In this document: in pieces, positions 1-7,331 of the stretch
Position numbering within the stretch: the first letter of the stretch is position 1
Layout: each line of letters begins with the position of its first letter
Assembly (NCBI GenBank): GCA_015488075.1
Contig: WFOM01000246.1
Span: 1 to 8,176 of the forward strand
Source: Helicobacteraceae bacterium
GTDB taxonomy: Bacteria > Campylobacterota > Campylobacteria > Campylobacterales > Sulfurimonadaceae
Direction: 5' to 3'
Length of the DNA: 8,176 bases
Made by a program: the position numbers and the translations under genes
Notes under the pieces: generated by a model
What the model was told of the DNA's origin: nothing
The model's input: only the letters and a program-made list of their open reading frames with translations
Database searches by the model: none

Positions 1-403
1 CTGCTGAAGGTTTGTCTATCTTGTTTATAACCACTATAGGTTTTTTGCCCAAAGAGAGCATCTTTTTAACAACAAATTTTGTTTGCGGCATAACACCCTC
101 ATAGGCATCTACAAGCACAAGCACACCGTCAACCATTTTCAAAACCCGCTCAACTTCACCTCCGAAATCGGCATGCCCCGGGGTGTCAATGATGTTTATC
201 TTATAGTCTTTGTATCTGATTGCAGTGTTTTTTGAAAGAATTGTTATACCTCTTTCTTTTTCAAGGTCGTTGCTGTCCATAACTCTTTCTTCGACACTTT
301 CGTGTGAAGCAAAAGTTCCTGACTGTTTTAGTAGTTCATCTACGAGTGTGGTTTTTCCATGGTCGACATGGGCAATTACAGCTATGTTTCTGATTTTTTG
401 CAA
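1..403 (-). CDS. typA: TypA/BipA ribosome-associated GTPase, N-terminal part (3' end outside window)
   Basis: This is the first about 134 residues of the translational GTPase TypA (BipA), which binds the ribosome and is known to help 50S assembly and growth under cold or other stress. The G domain is plain to read on the minus strand: G1 AHVDHGKTT (about residues 10-18), the G2-type RGITI segment after [11 protein letters not shown]3 DTPGH, and G4 NKID near the window edge. The segment [18 protein letters not shown] is typical of TypA rather than of EF-G or LepA. The gene runs off the left edge, so the later domains cannot be judged. The start is a TTG at 403-401: it gives the usual TypA opening ([19 protein letters not shown]) and has an AAGGAA ribosome binding site 5 bases upstream. 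No in-frame ATG gives a better start before G1. It follows the gsp operon after a 32-base gap and may be read through from it or driven by its own promoter. Identification is very secure. Confidence 0.96.
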   Translation of the reverse strand, partial: MQKIRNIAVIAHVDHGKTTLVDELLKQSGTFASHESVEERVMDSNDLEKERGITILSKNTAIRYKDYKINIIDTPGHADFGGEVERVLKMVDGVLVLVDAYEGVMPQTKFVVKKMLSLGKKPIVVINKIDKPSA

Positions 404-408
404 TTTTG

Positions 409-414
409 TTCCTT
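409..414 (-). promoter_or_regulatory. Ribosome binding site of typA
   Basis: The minus strand reads AAGGAA here, 5 bases before the TTG at 403. It is the main reason for accepting the non-ATG start of typA. Confidence 0.7.
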
Positions 415-428
415 AAAACTTTTTTGGA

Positions 429-434
429 ATTATA
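429..434 (-). promoter_or_regulatory. Candidate -10 box of a typA promoter
   Basis: The minus strand reads TATAAT, a perfect -10 hexamer, one base after the gspJ-like stop codon and 25 bases before the typA start. This would give a short leader. No TTGACA-like -35 is visible about 17 bases upstream (AGCACT there). That is not disqualifying, because housekeeping promoters of Campylobacterota are known to lack a conserved -35. In AT-rich DNA such a hexamer can arise by chance, so this is a suggestion only. Confidence 0.35.
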
Positions 435-435
435 T

Positions 436-963
436 CTAATTTGTAGTTAGTAGTGCTTTTATTTTATAAACTACTCTGTTTTTTGCATCCTGTTTAAGGT
501 CTATTATGAAAAAATCCGGGTTTGAAGTGTTTGAGTCTTTTTTTAAAGCTTTGTAAACTCTGAAGCTTTGGAGTCTTAAAAGCTTGTCAACATCTCCGTA
601 AAAATCAACATCAAAAGGGTAGGTAGGTTTTACAAACGATTCTATCCTGTATAAAAAACCATCTTTGAAAATATATGTTACATATGGATTGATTCTGTCA
701 TGAACCGAGTTTTTTGTCTGCATAAAAACAAGGTCACTGTTTTTCTCAAGGTGGATAACGGATATCGATTTTGGAAAGGCAGTCAAAAAGTCAAGGTATA
801 TAACTTTTTTTACTTTTTGAAATCGGTCTGTTTTTTTATATATACTGTTTAAATGTTTTGAATCTTTGTTGAATTCGGCATAGCTTTTATAAAGATATAT
901 AACTATAACAGAGAGTATTATGATCGATATCATAAGCTCTATGAGTGTAAAACCTTTTTTCAT
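436..963 (-). CDS. Type II secretion minor pseudopilin, GspJ-like (175 aa)
   Basis: The protein opens with a class III (prepilin) signal: MKKG followed by FTLIELM. The prepilin peptidase should cut after Gly4 and methylate the new N-terminal Phe, and the conserved Glu of the mature fifth position is present. A hydrophobic helix runs from about residue 5 to 25 and would anchor it in the inner membrane and pack it into the pseudopilus core. The soluble part contains PYVTYIFKDGFLYRIESF (93-110), which resembles the GspJ pattern of a beta strand followed by a short 'dg-L-R' turn. Length (about 175) also suits GspJ. It is expected to sit at the pseudopilus tip with the GspI- and GspK-like proteins. 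Its ATG overlaps the preceding gene's stop as ATGA. Pseudopilin class is secure; the GspJ assignment is likely, with GspH as the alternative. Confidence 0.82.
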   Translation of the reverse strand: MKKGFTLIELMISIIILSVIVIYLYKSYAEFNKDSKHLNSIYKKTDRFQKVKKVIYLDFLTAFPKSISVIHLEKNSDLVFMQTKNSVHDRINPYVTYIFKDGFLYRIESFVKPTYPFDVDFYGDVDKLLRLQSFRVYKALKKDSNTSNPDFFIIDLKQDAKNRVVYKIKALLTTN

Positions 964-1373
964 TTTATCTCAACTCTGTAAAATGCTGTTTTGCCGTTGT
1001 TGCTTTTTAGGACTGTTTTTCCTATGGTGAGTGTCATGTTTGAGTTTTGTGTCTGATTGGTGTCTGTTTCTGATAGATCTATAGATCTTACCTCCTGATA
1101 GATTATATCTGTTTTTTTGTTTTTTAAAAATCTTCTTAGATCATCATCCAGATCAAATCCTTCAGAGAGTCTATCAAGTGTTACGGTATCGTTTTTAAAA
1201 CCGTATTTGTCTGTATTGAAAAATGTGGCAATCCAAAAACTGTTTGCTTCGTTTTTGGCTTTTTCAAACAAAAAAGTGTAGTTGGATTTGAGTTGATACA
1301 GCGATGCTATGATGACAGAAATTAAAACAACCGAAATCATAACTTCAATAAGTGTAAAACCTTTTTTACTCAT
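960..1373 (-). CDS. Type II secretion minor pseudopilin, GspI-like (137 aa)
   Basis: The N-terminus is a textbook prepilin leader: MSKKG then FTLIEVMISVVLISV, with predicted peptidase cleavage after Gly5 and the conserved mature Glu5 at residue 10. The hydrophobic helix ends near residue 26. The remaining about 110 residues are short and rather polar, with an Asn/Thr-rich stretch at 103-113. Size and position directly before a GspJ-like gene match GspI, which in known systems nucleates the GspI-J-K tip complex. The sequence outside the leader is too divergent to prove this, so GspH or an unclassified minor pseudopilin remains possible. The ATG lies 8 bases inside the end of gspE, and no strong Shine-Dalgarno is visible, so translation probably depends on coupling to gspE. 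Confidence 0.78.
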   Translation of the reverse strand: MSKKGFTLIEVMISVVLISVIIASLYQLKSNYTFLFEKAKNEANSFWIATFFNTDKYGFKNDTVTLDRLSEGFDLDDDLRRFLKNKKTDIIYQEVRSIDLSETDTNQTQNSNMTLTIGKTVLKSNNGKTAFYRVEIK

Positions 1374-2871
1374 GGTTTAAACCGATTCTTATAGCCTCAT
1401 CCAGCGATGTTTTCCCTTCAAGCAACAGTTTTTTGAGTTGCATATTTAAAGTGATAAGTCCGTTTTTTACAAGTCTGGTTTTTATCTCATGCTCATCGGT
1501 TGTTTCTTTTAGGAGATTTTTTACAAAATCATCAACAACCAAAAGCTCGCCAATGCTTTGTCTTCCGTTAAAACCTGTGTAGTTACATTTTAAGCAGCCT
1601 TTTGCTTTGTAGATTTTTGCATCTTTTGGTATGCCATAATCATCTCTGAATTCTTCTGCGAGTATATCTTCTTCTTTACACTCATCACAAAGAATCCTTA
1701 CAAGTCTTTGTGCAAGTATGCCAAGAAGTGAAGATGATATCAAAAAAGGCTCAACACCCATATCTACAAGTCTTGATATGGTTGCCGCGGCTGAGTTTGT
1801 ATGCAGTGTTGAAAAAACAAGATGCCCTGTAAGTGCAGCTCTTACTGCTATAGCGGCGGTTTCTTCGTCTCTTATCTCACCTATCATGATAACATCCGGG
1901 TCTTGTCTAAGAATTGACCTTAGAGCCGAAGCAAATGTAAGCCCTACTTTTTCATTTACCTGTATCTGGGAGATTTTGTCACTTTTGTATTCTACAGGGT
2001 CTTCAACCGTTATAAGATTTTTAGACGGGTCTTCAACCTCTTTTAAAAATGAGTGCAGAGATGTCGTTTTACCGCTACCTGTAGGTCCTGTAACAAGGAT
2101 GATACCGTGAGATGAGCGAAGCAGTTTTTTTATATCTTTTAAAATGTTTTCATTAAATCCGAGTTCGGTTATATGAGGTATCTGTGAGCTTTGCATCAAA
2201 ATCCTCATAACCACTCTCTCACCGTAGAAAGTAGGTAAAACCGATACCCTTATATCGAGTGTCTCACCTGCTATTTTTACCTGTGTCCTACCGTCTTGCG
2301 GAATCCTTTTTTCAGATATGTCAAGATTAGATATAACTTTTATACGGCTTATGATGAGGTTTAGTATCTTTTTGTCAAGGTCTGCATTTTTTACAAGCAT
2401 ACCGTCTATCCTGAATTTTACCTCACCTTTTTTTTCACCTACATTTATATGGATGTCAGAGGCTCTTTTTTTTATCGCCTGATAAAACAAAGCATTTACA
2501 AACTTGATGATGGGGGCTGATTCTTCGCTTGTAAGTATGTCCGAGCTTGTTCTTAAAAAATCTGTAAGACTCAGCTCCTCTTCGGCATTTTCTTCTACAC
2601 TCTCTTCCTGTATCGATTCTATCGTTTTGTCGGTTCTTAGTTCCAAAAATCTGTTGTAGAGTCTGTCAAAACTGTCTTCATCAAGCAGTATCAGTTCTTT
2701 TTTCGTATCAAGTTTTGTATATAGATTGCTTGCTTCTACTATATACTTTTTTGTAGTGGCAAAAACCTCTTTTCCTTCCAGAGTTGTCGGTAAAAGATAG
2801 TTTTTTATGTAAAGTTCGTATTCCTCTTCATAGTTTAAAGGTTCGAGGTTTGTGTTGTGGATACTCTCCAT
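1366..2871 (-). CDS. gspE: Type II secretion ATPase GspE (501 aa)
   Basis: This is the cytoplasmic hexameric ATPase that powers pseudopilus assembly. Order of parts: a divergent N-terminal region (1-85) that in the family docks on GspL; an acidic linker (about 84-100, mostly Glu); the N2 domain (about 115-230) with SDIHINVG and RIPQDGR; and the RecA-like domain (231-501). The RecA-like domain has Walker A GPTGSGKTT (262-270), the Asp box ITVEDPVEY (287-295), the Walker B stretch ending DVIMIGEIRD (326-335) and the His box TGHLVFSTLHTN (348-359). The zinc-binding tetracysteine is intact: C395/C398 and C426/C429, separated by 27 residues. Length equals the usual 500 residues. The start ATG shares one base with the gspD stop (TAATG). 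Its place beside gspD, gspC and gspL favours GspE over PilB, although the two families are close. All catalytic motifs are intact, so it should be active. Confidence 0.95.
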   Translation of the reverse strand: MESIHNTNLEPLNYEEEYELYIKNYLLPTTLEGKEVFATTKKYIVEASNLYTKLDTKKELILLDEDSFDRLYNRFLELRTDKTIESIQEESVEENAEEELSLTDFLRTSSDILTSEESAPIIKFVNALFYQAIKKRASDIHINVGEKKGEVKFRIDGMLVKNADLDKKILNLIISRIKVISNLDISEKRIPQDGRTQVKIAGETLDIRVSVLPTFYGERVVMRILMQSSQIPHITELGFNENILKDIKKLLRSSHGIILVTGPTGSGKTTSLHSFLKEVEDPSKNLITVEDPVEYKSDKISQIQVNEKVGLTFASALRSILRQDPDVIMIGEIRDEETAAIAVRAALTGHLVFSTLHTNSAAATISRLVDMGVEPFLISSSLLGILAQRLVRILCDECKEEDILAEEFRDDYGIPKDAKIYKAKGCLKCNYTGFNGRQSIGELLVVDDFVKNLLKETTDEHEIKTRLVKNGLITLNMQLKKLLLEGKTSLDEAIRIGLNHE

Positions 2872-4718
2872 TACAAAGCCTTGGTTGAGTTTAGATCTAT
2901 TTTAAGAGATTTTTGCTGTTCTATCTTTTTAAATATCTCTTTTTCATAAGATTTTTGAAACCTTATCATCTCTCCCAGCTCTTTTTGCAGTTGTGAAAGT
3001 TTTGATGATTTGTCTATGACATAAGGGGTGAGTATAACTATAAGGTTGTCTCTCTCAACAGATTTCTGGTTTGATGAAAACAGCCAGTCCCCTATCCACG
3101 GTATATCTCCAAGAAGCGGAACTTTTGTTTTGAAATTTCTTTCATAGCTTCTTATAAGTCCCCCTATGATTATACTCTCACCATGTCTTAGGATAGCCTG
3201 TGTTTTTACAGTCTGTTTTGAAGTTACAGGCTGTCCGGTGGCATTGTTTTTTCCATCATCTATAATATTTTCAAGTGTTGCTTCAACATTAAGATTTACT
3301 TTATCTATAGAGGATACTCTTGGTTTTATCTTTAGAGTAAGTCCGACATCTTCTCTTTTGTATGTCTTGGTAATTCCTGTTCCGACACCTCCTTGGTTGT
3401 TTGCCACCGCCCCGCTTACAATCGAGATGGTTTTACCCACATATATGGATGATTCCTGATTGTTTACACAAAGTATGGAAGGGTTTGATATAGATTTGGC
3501 CACACCTTTGGTTTGTAAAAAATCTATAGCCATGTTGAGTGCAAAACCTCCGTTTAGTCCTTTTTTGTTAATGGTGTCCAAAACAGGTTTTATACCGAAG
3601 TTGTTTCCTCCAAAATTTGCAGAGAGTGCATACAAGCCTCCGTTGCTTCCGAGTATAGCTCCGTCAAAGCCGTATTTTATACCGAAAGAGTCGGCATTTT
3701 TTTTGTTTATCTCTATGATTTTTGCCTGAACATAAACCTGGTATTTTTCTTTGTCAAGTTCATCTATGATCTTTTTAATCCCTTTTAAAACTATAGGATC
3801 ACCTACTGCTATAACCGCATTTATCTCTTCGCTTTCACTTACATTGGGTTTTAGTGACGGGTCTTTGAACTTTTGTTTTGAGATGATATCGTTTAAAGAT
3901 TTTACAACAGATTTTGCATCCGAGTTTTTCAGTTCAAAGATCTGCACGGAGTTGTTTACGCTTGATTCTTTGTCAAGTTTTTTAACAAGTCTTGAGATGG
4001 TTTTTAGGTTTTCCTCTCTTCCGACGGCTATAATCGCATTGGTGTTTTCATCAAAAGAGATTTGAACTCTTTTTGTGCTTACTTTCGGATCAAACAGTGT
4101 TTTTGTAATGCTTATAAGGTGATTGTAGACTTTTTTTGCTTCCGTGTTTTTTATATCATATATCTTTACTATGTAGTCAAGGTTGTCATTAAGTGTTTTT
4201 ATAACTTTTTTTATAAGTTTTATATTTTTTGGATAGTCTGTTATAACTATGGTGTTGTTTTCTCTCATGGTCATAAGTTTTGCCGTTCTTGAGAGCAGGT
4301 ATCTTATCTTTGCGGCAACTATATCCACATTTTCGTTTTTTACCTTTATGGCATGGGTTATCATAAGGTTGCCGTATACCCTTTTGTCTGACGGCAGAAA
4401 GTTGTATGAATGTTTTGCCGCATCGTTTGAACGGATTACACTGTAGTATGAGCCGTTGTCAACCAGAGTATAACCTTTTGATTCCAAAACCGATACAAGT
4501 ATGCCAAGCAGTTCATCATCATATACCGGTGCCGAGCTTATAAGGTCTACACTTCCGTTTATGGGATATGTTACAAGTATGTTTTTATTTGTAATCTTTG
4601 AGACCAGTTGGATAAAGTCTTTTATGGAAAGGTTTGAAAAACTTATATTTACCTTTTCTCTTGCCTCAAGAGTAAAAATCAACACTGCCGATATAAAAAA
4701 CATCTTAATCAATCTCAT
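2871..4718 (-). CDS. gspD: Type II secretion secretin GspD (615 aa)
   Basis: This is the outer-membrane channel of the system. A Sec signal peptide covers residues 1-19 (MRLIKM, hydrophobic core, predicted cut after LEA). There is no Cys after the cut, so it is not a lipoprotein. Periplasmic domains follow: N0 (about 23-97), N1 (about 117-178), N2 (about 181-252) and N3 (about 255-325), where N1-N3 repeat the 'I-V-x-D' and 'NAIIAVG' strand pattern. The secretin barrel runs from about 326 to 568, with SISNPSILCVNNQESSIYVG (409-428), EDVGLTLKIKPRVS (456-469), and the hallmark VPLLGDIPWIGDWLF (533-547) followed by a terminal NLIVILTPYVI strand (558-568). A charged helical tail (about 570-615) remains, possibly an S-domain-like segment. 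The start has a strong Shine-Dalgarno inside the end of gspC. The N0-N3 layout and the neighbouring gspC and gspE support GspD rather than PilQ. Confidence 0.95.
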   Translation of the reverse strand: MRLIKMFFISAVLIFTLEAREKVNISFSNLSIKDFIQLVSKITNKNILVTYPINGSVDLISSAPVYDDELLGILVSVLESKGYTLVDNGSYYSVIRSNDAAKHSYNFLPSDKRVYGNLMITHAIKVKNENVDIVAAKIRYLLSRTAKLMTMRENNTIVITDYPKNIKLIKKVIKTLNDNLDYIVKIYDIKNTEAKKVYNHLISITKTLFDPKVSTKRVQISFDENTNAIIAVGREENLKTISRLVKKLDKESSVNNSVQIFELKNSDAKSVVKSLNDIISKQKFKDPSLKPNVSESEEINAVIAVGDPIVLKGIKKIIDELDKEKYQVYVQAKIIEINKKNADSFGIKYGFDGAILGSNGGLYALSANFGGNNFGIKPVLDTINKKGLNGGFALNMAIDFLQTKGVAKSISNPSILCVNNQESSIYVGKTISIVSGAVANNQGGVGTGITKTYKREDVGLTLKIKPRVSSIDKVNLNVEATLENIIDDGKNNATGQPVTSKQTVKTQAILRHGESIIIGGLIRSYERNFKTKVPLLGDIPWIGDWLFSSNQKSVERDNLIVILTPYVIDKSSKLSQLQKELGEMIRFQKSYEKEIFKKIEQQKSLKIDLNSTKAL

Positions 4719-5532
4719 AAAAAATCTCCTTTTGAACTCCGTTTCTGAGTATAACCAGGTCTATAGAATCCAGAGTGTCTATATGTTTGTAAATTTCAAA
4801 AACCGTTTTTAAACTGTTTAGCCTTTTGTTGTTTGCTCTTATAATGATATCACCTTTTTTAAGACCGAGTTTGGCAAAAGGTGAAGTTTGTTTGACATAT
4901 AAAACTTTAAAGCCATAGATACCGTCTCCTTTTCTTACCTCTTTTATAGATATGTTTTTCCATATATCGTCCGGATGGTGTTTATAGTAATTTATATCTT
5001 TTCTCGTAACTGTAACATTGTCCAAAATCTCCGGTGCTGATGTTTGGTAGTTGTGGGTGTTTTTGAAGTTTTTTTCGGTTTTGTCTGATTTGTCAAGGAA
5101 AAGTATGTATTTTTTGCCGTTTTTTTCAAACACGGCAGAATCGATTTTTATATTTACAAGTTTATACCCTTGAAATGTTTTGTTTAGTTCAACTATGTTT
5201 GTTTTGTTCGGAGTTGACTTGTTTGCGATAACCACAAAACCTTTTTTTGAATTTCCGTAAAGTGCTTTTAACACAAACTCGTCTATACCGCTGAGATTTG
5301 TGTTGCTTTGAGTGTGGTCGTTTGTATCTGATGAGGTGCTTGCAGAAGCTGTAAGCATATTTTTAAAATTTACATAACCGTATGGTATATCTTTTATATC
5401 GGATTTGACACTTTGTGGGTCGGTTTTTGGCAGATAAATGTAAACTGCCAAAGAGAAAAGTTTTGCCAAAAATACGACAAAAAGTATCTTTATGACATTC
5501 TCAAAAAAACTTTTTTTAAAAACTCTCTTCAT
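4705..5532 (-). CDS. gspC: Type II secretion inner-membrane clamp protein GspC with PDZ domain (275 aa)
   Basis: GspC joins the inner-membrane platform to the secretin N0 domain. A short cytoplasmic tail (1-11, basic) is followed by one membrane helix (about 12-33). A Ser/Thr/Asn-rich linker (about 60-80) leads to the homology region (about 82-147), which begins GIDEFVLKALYG and contains ILFLDKSD. A second linker precedes a C-terminal PDZ domain (about 195-272) with FKVLYVKQTSPFAKLGLKKG and the GDIIIRANN carboxylate-loop region. The segment VTVTRKDINYY to IKEVRKGDGIYGFKV matches the way GspC proteins enter their PDZ domain. Length is normal for the family. The gene overlaps gspN by 17 bases and gspD by 14, and lies directly upstream of its partner gspD. 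The PDZ domain, as opposed to a coiled coil, supports a true T2SS rather than a type IV pilus PilP. Confidence 0.9.
   Translation of the reverse strand: MKRVFKKSFFENVIKILFVVFLAKLFSLAVYIYLPKTDPQSVKSDIKDIPYGYVNFKNMLTASASTSSDTNDHTQSNTNLSGIDEFVLKALYGNSKKGFVVIANKSTPNKTNIVELNKTFQGYKLVNIKIDSAVFEKNGKKYILFLDKSDKTEKNFKNTHNYQTSAPEILDNVTVTRKDINYYKHHPDDIWKNISIKEVRKGDGIYGFKVLYVKQTSPFAKLGLKKGDIIIRANNKRLNSLKTVFEIYKHIDTLDSIDLVILRNGVQKEIFYEID
4725..4731 (-). promoter_or_regulatory. Strong ribosome binding site of gspD
   Basis: The minus strand reads AAGGAGA, 6 bases before the gspD ATG. It lies inside the last codons of gspC. It is the closest match to the consensus in this operon, together with that of gspC, which fits the need for many secretin subunits. 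Confidence 0.75.
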
Positions 5533-6055
5533 AGATATACTCCTTTGAAGAGATTCGTTTCATACCTCTTTGGTAAAGTATGCTTCTGTATTTTGTTTTC
5601 ATGGTTTTTGACGGATATATATGAAGAGAGATTTTTTTGTTTTTCAAATCTATAGTGCCGGTTAAACTTCCAAACTCTCCGTTTGCATTTACTTTTATTT
5701 TAAACGGTAAAAAAGGTGTGTAAGTTAGTTCTGCTTTGTCTATTTTTGTAGGGACAAAACTTTTAAAATCGTTTGAAATTCTGACAGTATCAAGTGAAAT
5801 TTTGTTGTAAAACAGAAAAAGCCCGACACTGCCGTGATAGATTTTGGCTGATTCGATATCTTTAAAAAAGATGTTTATATTTTCAAGCTTTAAAACAAAT
5901 CCCTTGTCATGAGTTGTCTCTTTATAAACCTCTATGCCGTATTTTTTTGCTTCCTCTTTCAGTTTAAAGTAAAGATTTTCTTTCGGAAGAAAATATACAA
6001 AACTGTATAAAAACACCAAAAAAAGCATCAAGTAAAACAAAAGTTTTTTTACCAT
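5516..6055 (-). CDS. GspN-like inner-membrane protein of the type II secretion operon (179 aa)
   Basis: One N-terminal membrane helix (about 4-22) is followed by a periplasmic region of about 155 residues rich in short beta strands, for example FVLKLENINIFF (53-64), KIDKAELTYTP (104-114) and GSLTGTIDLKNKKISLHIYP (129-148). This pattern of one anchor plus an AsmA-like series of strands ('...G.L.G.I.L...') is that of the GspN family, a non-essential T2SS accessory protein of uncertain role. It is shorter than classical GspN (about 250 residues). The position after gspM and before gspC also points to GspN. The ATG overlaps the gspM-like stop by 7 bases, and TGGAGA lies 4 bases before it. Sequence similarity alone would be weak, so the name rests on fold pattern and context. 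Confidence 0.65.
   Translation of the reverse strand: MVKKLLFYLMLFLVFLYSFVYFLPKENLYFKLKEEAKKYGIEVYKETTHDKGFVLKLENINIFFKDIESAKIYHGSVGLFLFYNKISLDTVRISNDFKSFVPTKIDKAELTYTPFLPFKIKVNANGEFGSLTGTIDLKNKKISLHIYPSKTMKTKYRSILYQRGMKRISSKEYIYEESF
5539..5546 (-). promoter_or_regulatory. Strong ribosome binding site of gspC
   Basis: The minus strand reads AAAGGAGT, 6 bases before the gspC ATG and inside the end of the gspN-like gene. It supports the chosen start at 5532. Confidence 0.7.
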
Positions 6056-6441
6056 AATATCTCCATATACAGCTTCGCATGGTTTTTGTCTGTTTTTTGT
6101 ATATCAAGTTTGTTTATGTTAAATCTTGCATTTAGGATTTTGTTAAAGATAAAATTCAACTGCCGTGAGTCAAGTCTGTTTGATTTTATAACGGTTTTGC
6201 TTTTTTGTCTGGTTACAACAAGAGATTTTTTTACAAATTTGTTGTTTAGTATATTTTGCAGATAGATTCTTTTTGAGTATTCTTTTTTAAGTCTGTTTAA
6301 ATCAAGTGCCAGTTTTTTTGTATTTTGCAACTCTTTTGCAACCTCTTTTAACTCCTCTTTTTTGTTATTTAAAACATGCTCTGAGAAGAAAAACAAAACT
6401 ACAGACAAAACAGCAATATACAAAGGGTTTATATTTTTCAT
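6049..6441 (-). CDS. GspM-like platform protein (130 aa)
   Basis: The protein has a short N-terminus, one membrane helix (about 8-22), then a charged helical stretch (about 24-60, ENNKKEEL-type Lys/Glu/Leu spacing) likely to form a coiled coil, and a small alpha/beta periplasmic domain (about 68-130). This is the GspM plan, in which a ferredoxin-like periplasmic domain pairs with GspL. It is a little shorter than usual GspM (about 160). The start overlaps the gspL-like stop as ATGA, and a TGGAGT ribosome binding site lies 7 bases upstream. The sequence is otherwise too divergent to name without the context; a PilO-like identity is the alternative. The operon place between GspL-like and GspN-like genes decides the call. 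Confidence 0.7.
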   Translation of the reverse strand: MKNINPLYIAVLSVVLFFFSEHVLNNKKEELKEVAKELQNTKKLALDLNRLKKEYSKRIYLQNILNNKFVKKSLVVTRQKSKTVIKSNRLDSRQLNFIFNKILNARFNINKLDIQKTDKNHAKLYMEILW

Positions 6442-7331
6442 ATATCAAACTCCAAAAGAAGTTTAGAGTTTTTAAAAGATGTTTTGTCCGGTTTGTATGC
6501 AAGTTTTGAGAGTATGTTTTGTTTGTTTTTTATATCTTCATAAAGTATGGTTATCTTTTTGTTTTCAACTTTCACAGATGAGATGTTTTTTGTTTTTGTC
6601 AAAACATTTTTTAGGATGTTTCTGATTTTTATCTGTTTTTTATCTGTTTTTTTCCATTTTTTAAGTATGGCTCTGTTTTGAAAACTGCTTGGAAGAAGGC
6701 TGTATTTTTGAAATATTTTCTCTTTTTCTTTTTCAAGTTTGCTGATTTTTGAGGAGATTACAACCGTTTGTATGATATTTAGAAGCAAAAACAGTGCTAT
6801 GATACCGACAACTTTATATAGTGTTGATTTGTCGATAAAGCTTTTGTATATCTCAAGGTCTATTTTGTGCTTTGAAAGTTTTTGCGGCAATGTTGTGCTT
6901 TTGGGATTTTGACAAAACTTTTCAGAGAGTTCCACATATATGCCGTTTTCTTTTTTCAGGCAACTTCCATCAATCAAAAAATCATCTTCTTCATTTTCAA
7001 ATTCACTTTGAAAAAAACGAACAGAATCTGTTTTGTCGTATATGCCGAGTTCTTTTAGTTTTTTTATAATTTCATCATCATTGTATGCAAAAGCTATAAA
7101 TTCGTTTTCTTTTTTGTAAACATAGTAGCTGAAATCTCCATCAGGCAGACACTCTTCAAATATTCCAGGCAGCAGTTTTTTTGCCTGTTTTATGCTGTCA
7201 ACCGGCAAAGAGAGTTTTTTTACCCAGTAAAAAGATGGTGTAAGTATTACATCCACTCTGTTTTGCTTTGTATCTGTTTTTTGTGTTTTTTTTGAGATAA
7301 TGAGTGTTTGTCTGTTTTGTTTAAATTTCAT
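6438..7331 (-). CDS. GspL-like platform protein with reduced cytoplasmic domain (297 aa)
   Basis: GspL recruits the GspE ATPase to the inner membrane and pairs with GspM. The N-terminal half (1-170) is cytoplasmic and contains VDVILTPSFYWVKKLSLPVD (26-45), then a helix ending GIFEECLPDGDFSYYVY (56-72). That order (Leu-Pro motif, helix, 'LEE-L..D', strand) is the first actin-like subdomain of GspL. One membrane helix follows (about 173-192), then a coiled coil (about 195-210) and a small periplasmic domain (about 233-297) ending in beta strands, the GspL/GspM ferredoxin-like plan. Typical GspL is about 400 residues, so roughly 100 residues of the cytoplasmic actin-like region are missing. The ATG lies 11 bases inside the end of gspK and has no good Shine-Dalgarno nearby, so coupled translation is likely. 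A PilM-PilN fusion-like origin is a related way to see the same layout. Confidence 0.75.
   Translation of the reverse strand: MKFKQNRQTLIISKKTQKTDTKQNRVDVILTPSFYWVKKLSLPVDSIKQAKKLLPGIFEECLPDGDFSYYVYKKENEFIAFAYNDDEIIKKLKELGIYDKTDSVRFFQSEFENEEDDFLIDGSCLKKENGIYVELSEKFCQNPKSTTLPQKLSKHKIDLEIYKSFIDKSTLYKVVGIIALFLLLNIIQTVVISSKISKLEKEKEKIFQKYSLLPSSFQNRAILKKWKKTDKKQIKIRNILKNVLTKTKNISSVKVENKKITILYEDIKNKQNILSKLAYKPDKTSFKNSKLLLEFDI

Noticed and set aside
210..416. Plus-strand open frame opposite the start of typA
   Set aside because: The minus strand here encodes the invariant G1-G3 motifs of TypA, so the plus frame is a shadow.
404..435. Intrinsic terminator between the gsp operon and typA
   Set aside because: The 32-base gap has a T/A-rich stretch but no GC-rich stem that could form a hairpin.
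1075..1088. Perfect 14-base palindrome AGATCTATAGATCT, a possible operator
   Set aside because: It lies in the middle of the gspI-like coding region, far from any start, and a palindrome of this length is expected by chance about once in a window of this size and base bias.
1718..2110. Plus-strand open frame of 130 codons opposite gspE
   Set aside because: It is the antisense shadow of the conserved GspE ATPase core, including the Walker A region, and its translation shows no recognisable motif.
2461..2475. Runs of eight T (here and near 2428, 3677, 7276 and 8124) as possible phase-variation tracts
   Set aside because: Campylobacterota do use homopolymer slippage, but those tracts are usually longer and of G/C. 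Eight A/T bases are common in such AT-rich Lys/Phe-rich genes, and all frames are intact.
3166..4446. Several plus-strand open frames opposite gspD
   Set aside because: They lie entirely within the secretin coding region in the opposite sense; AT-rich genes readily leave such open antisense frames.
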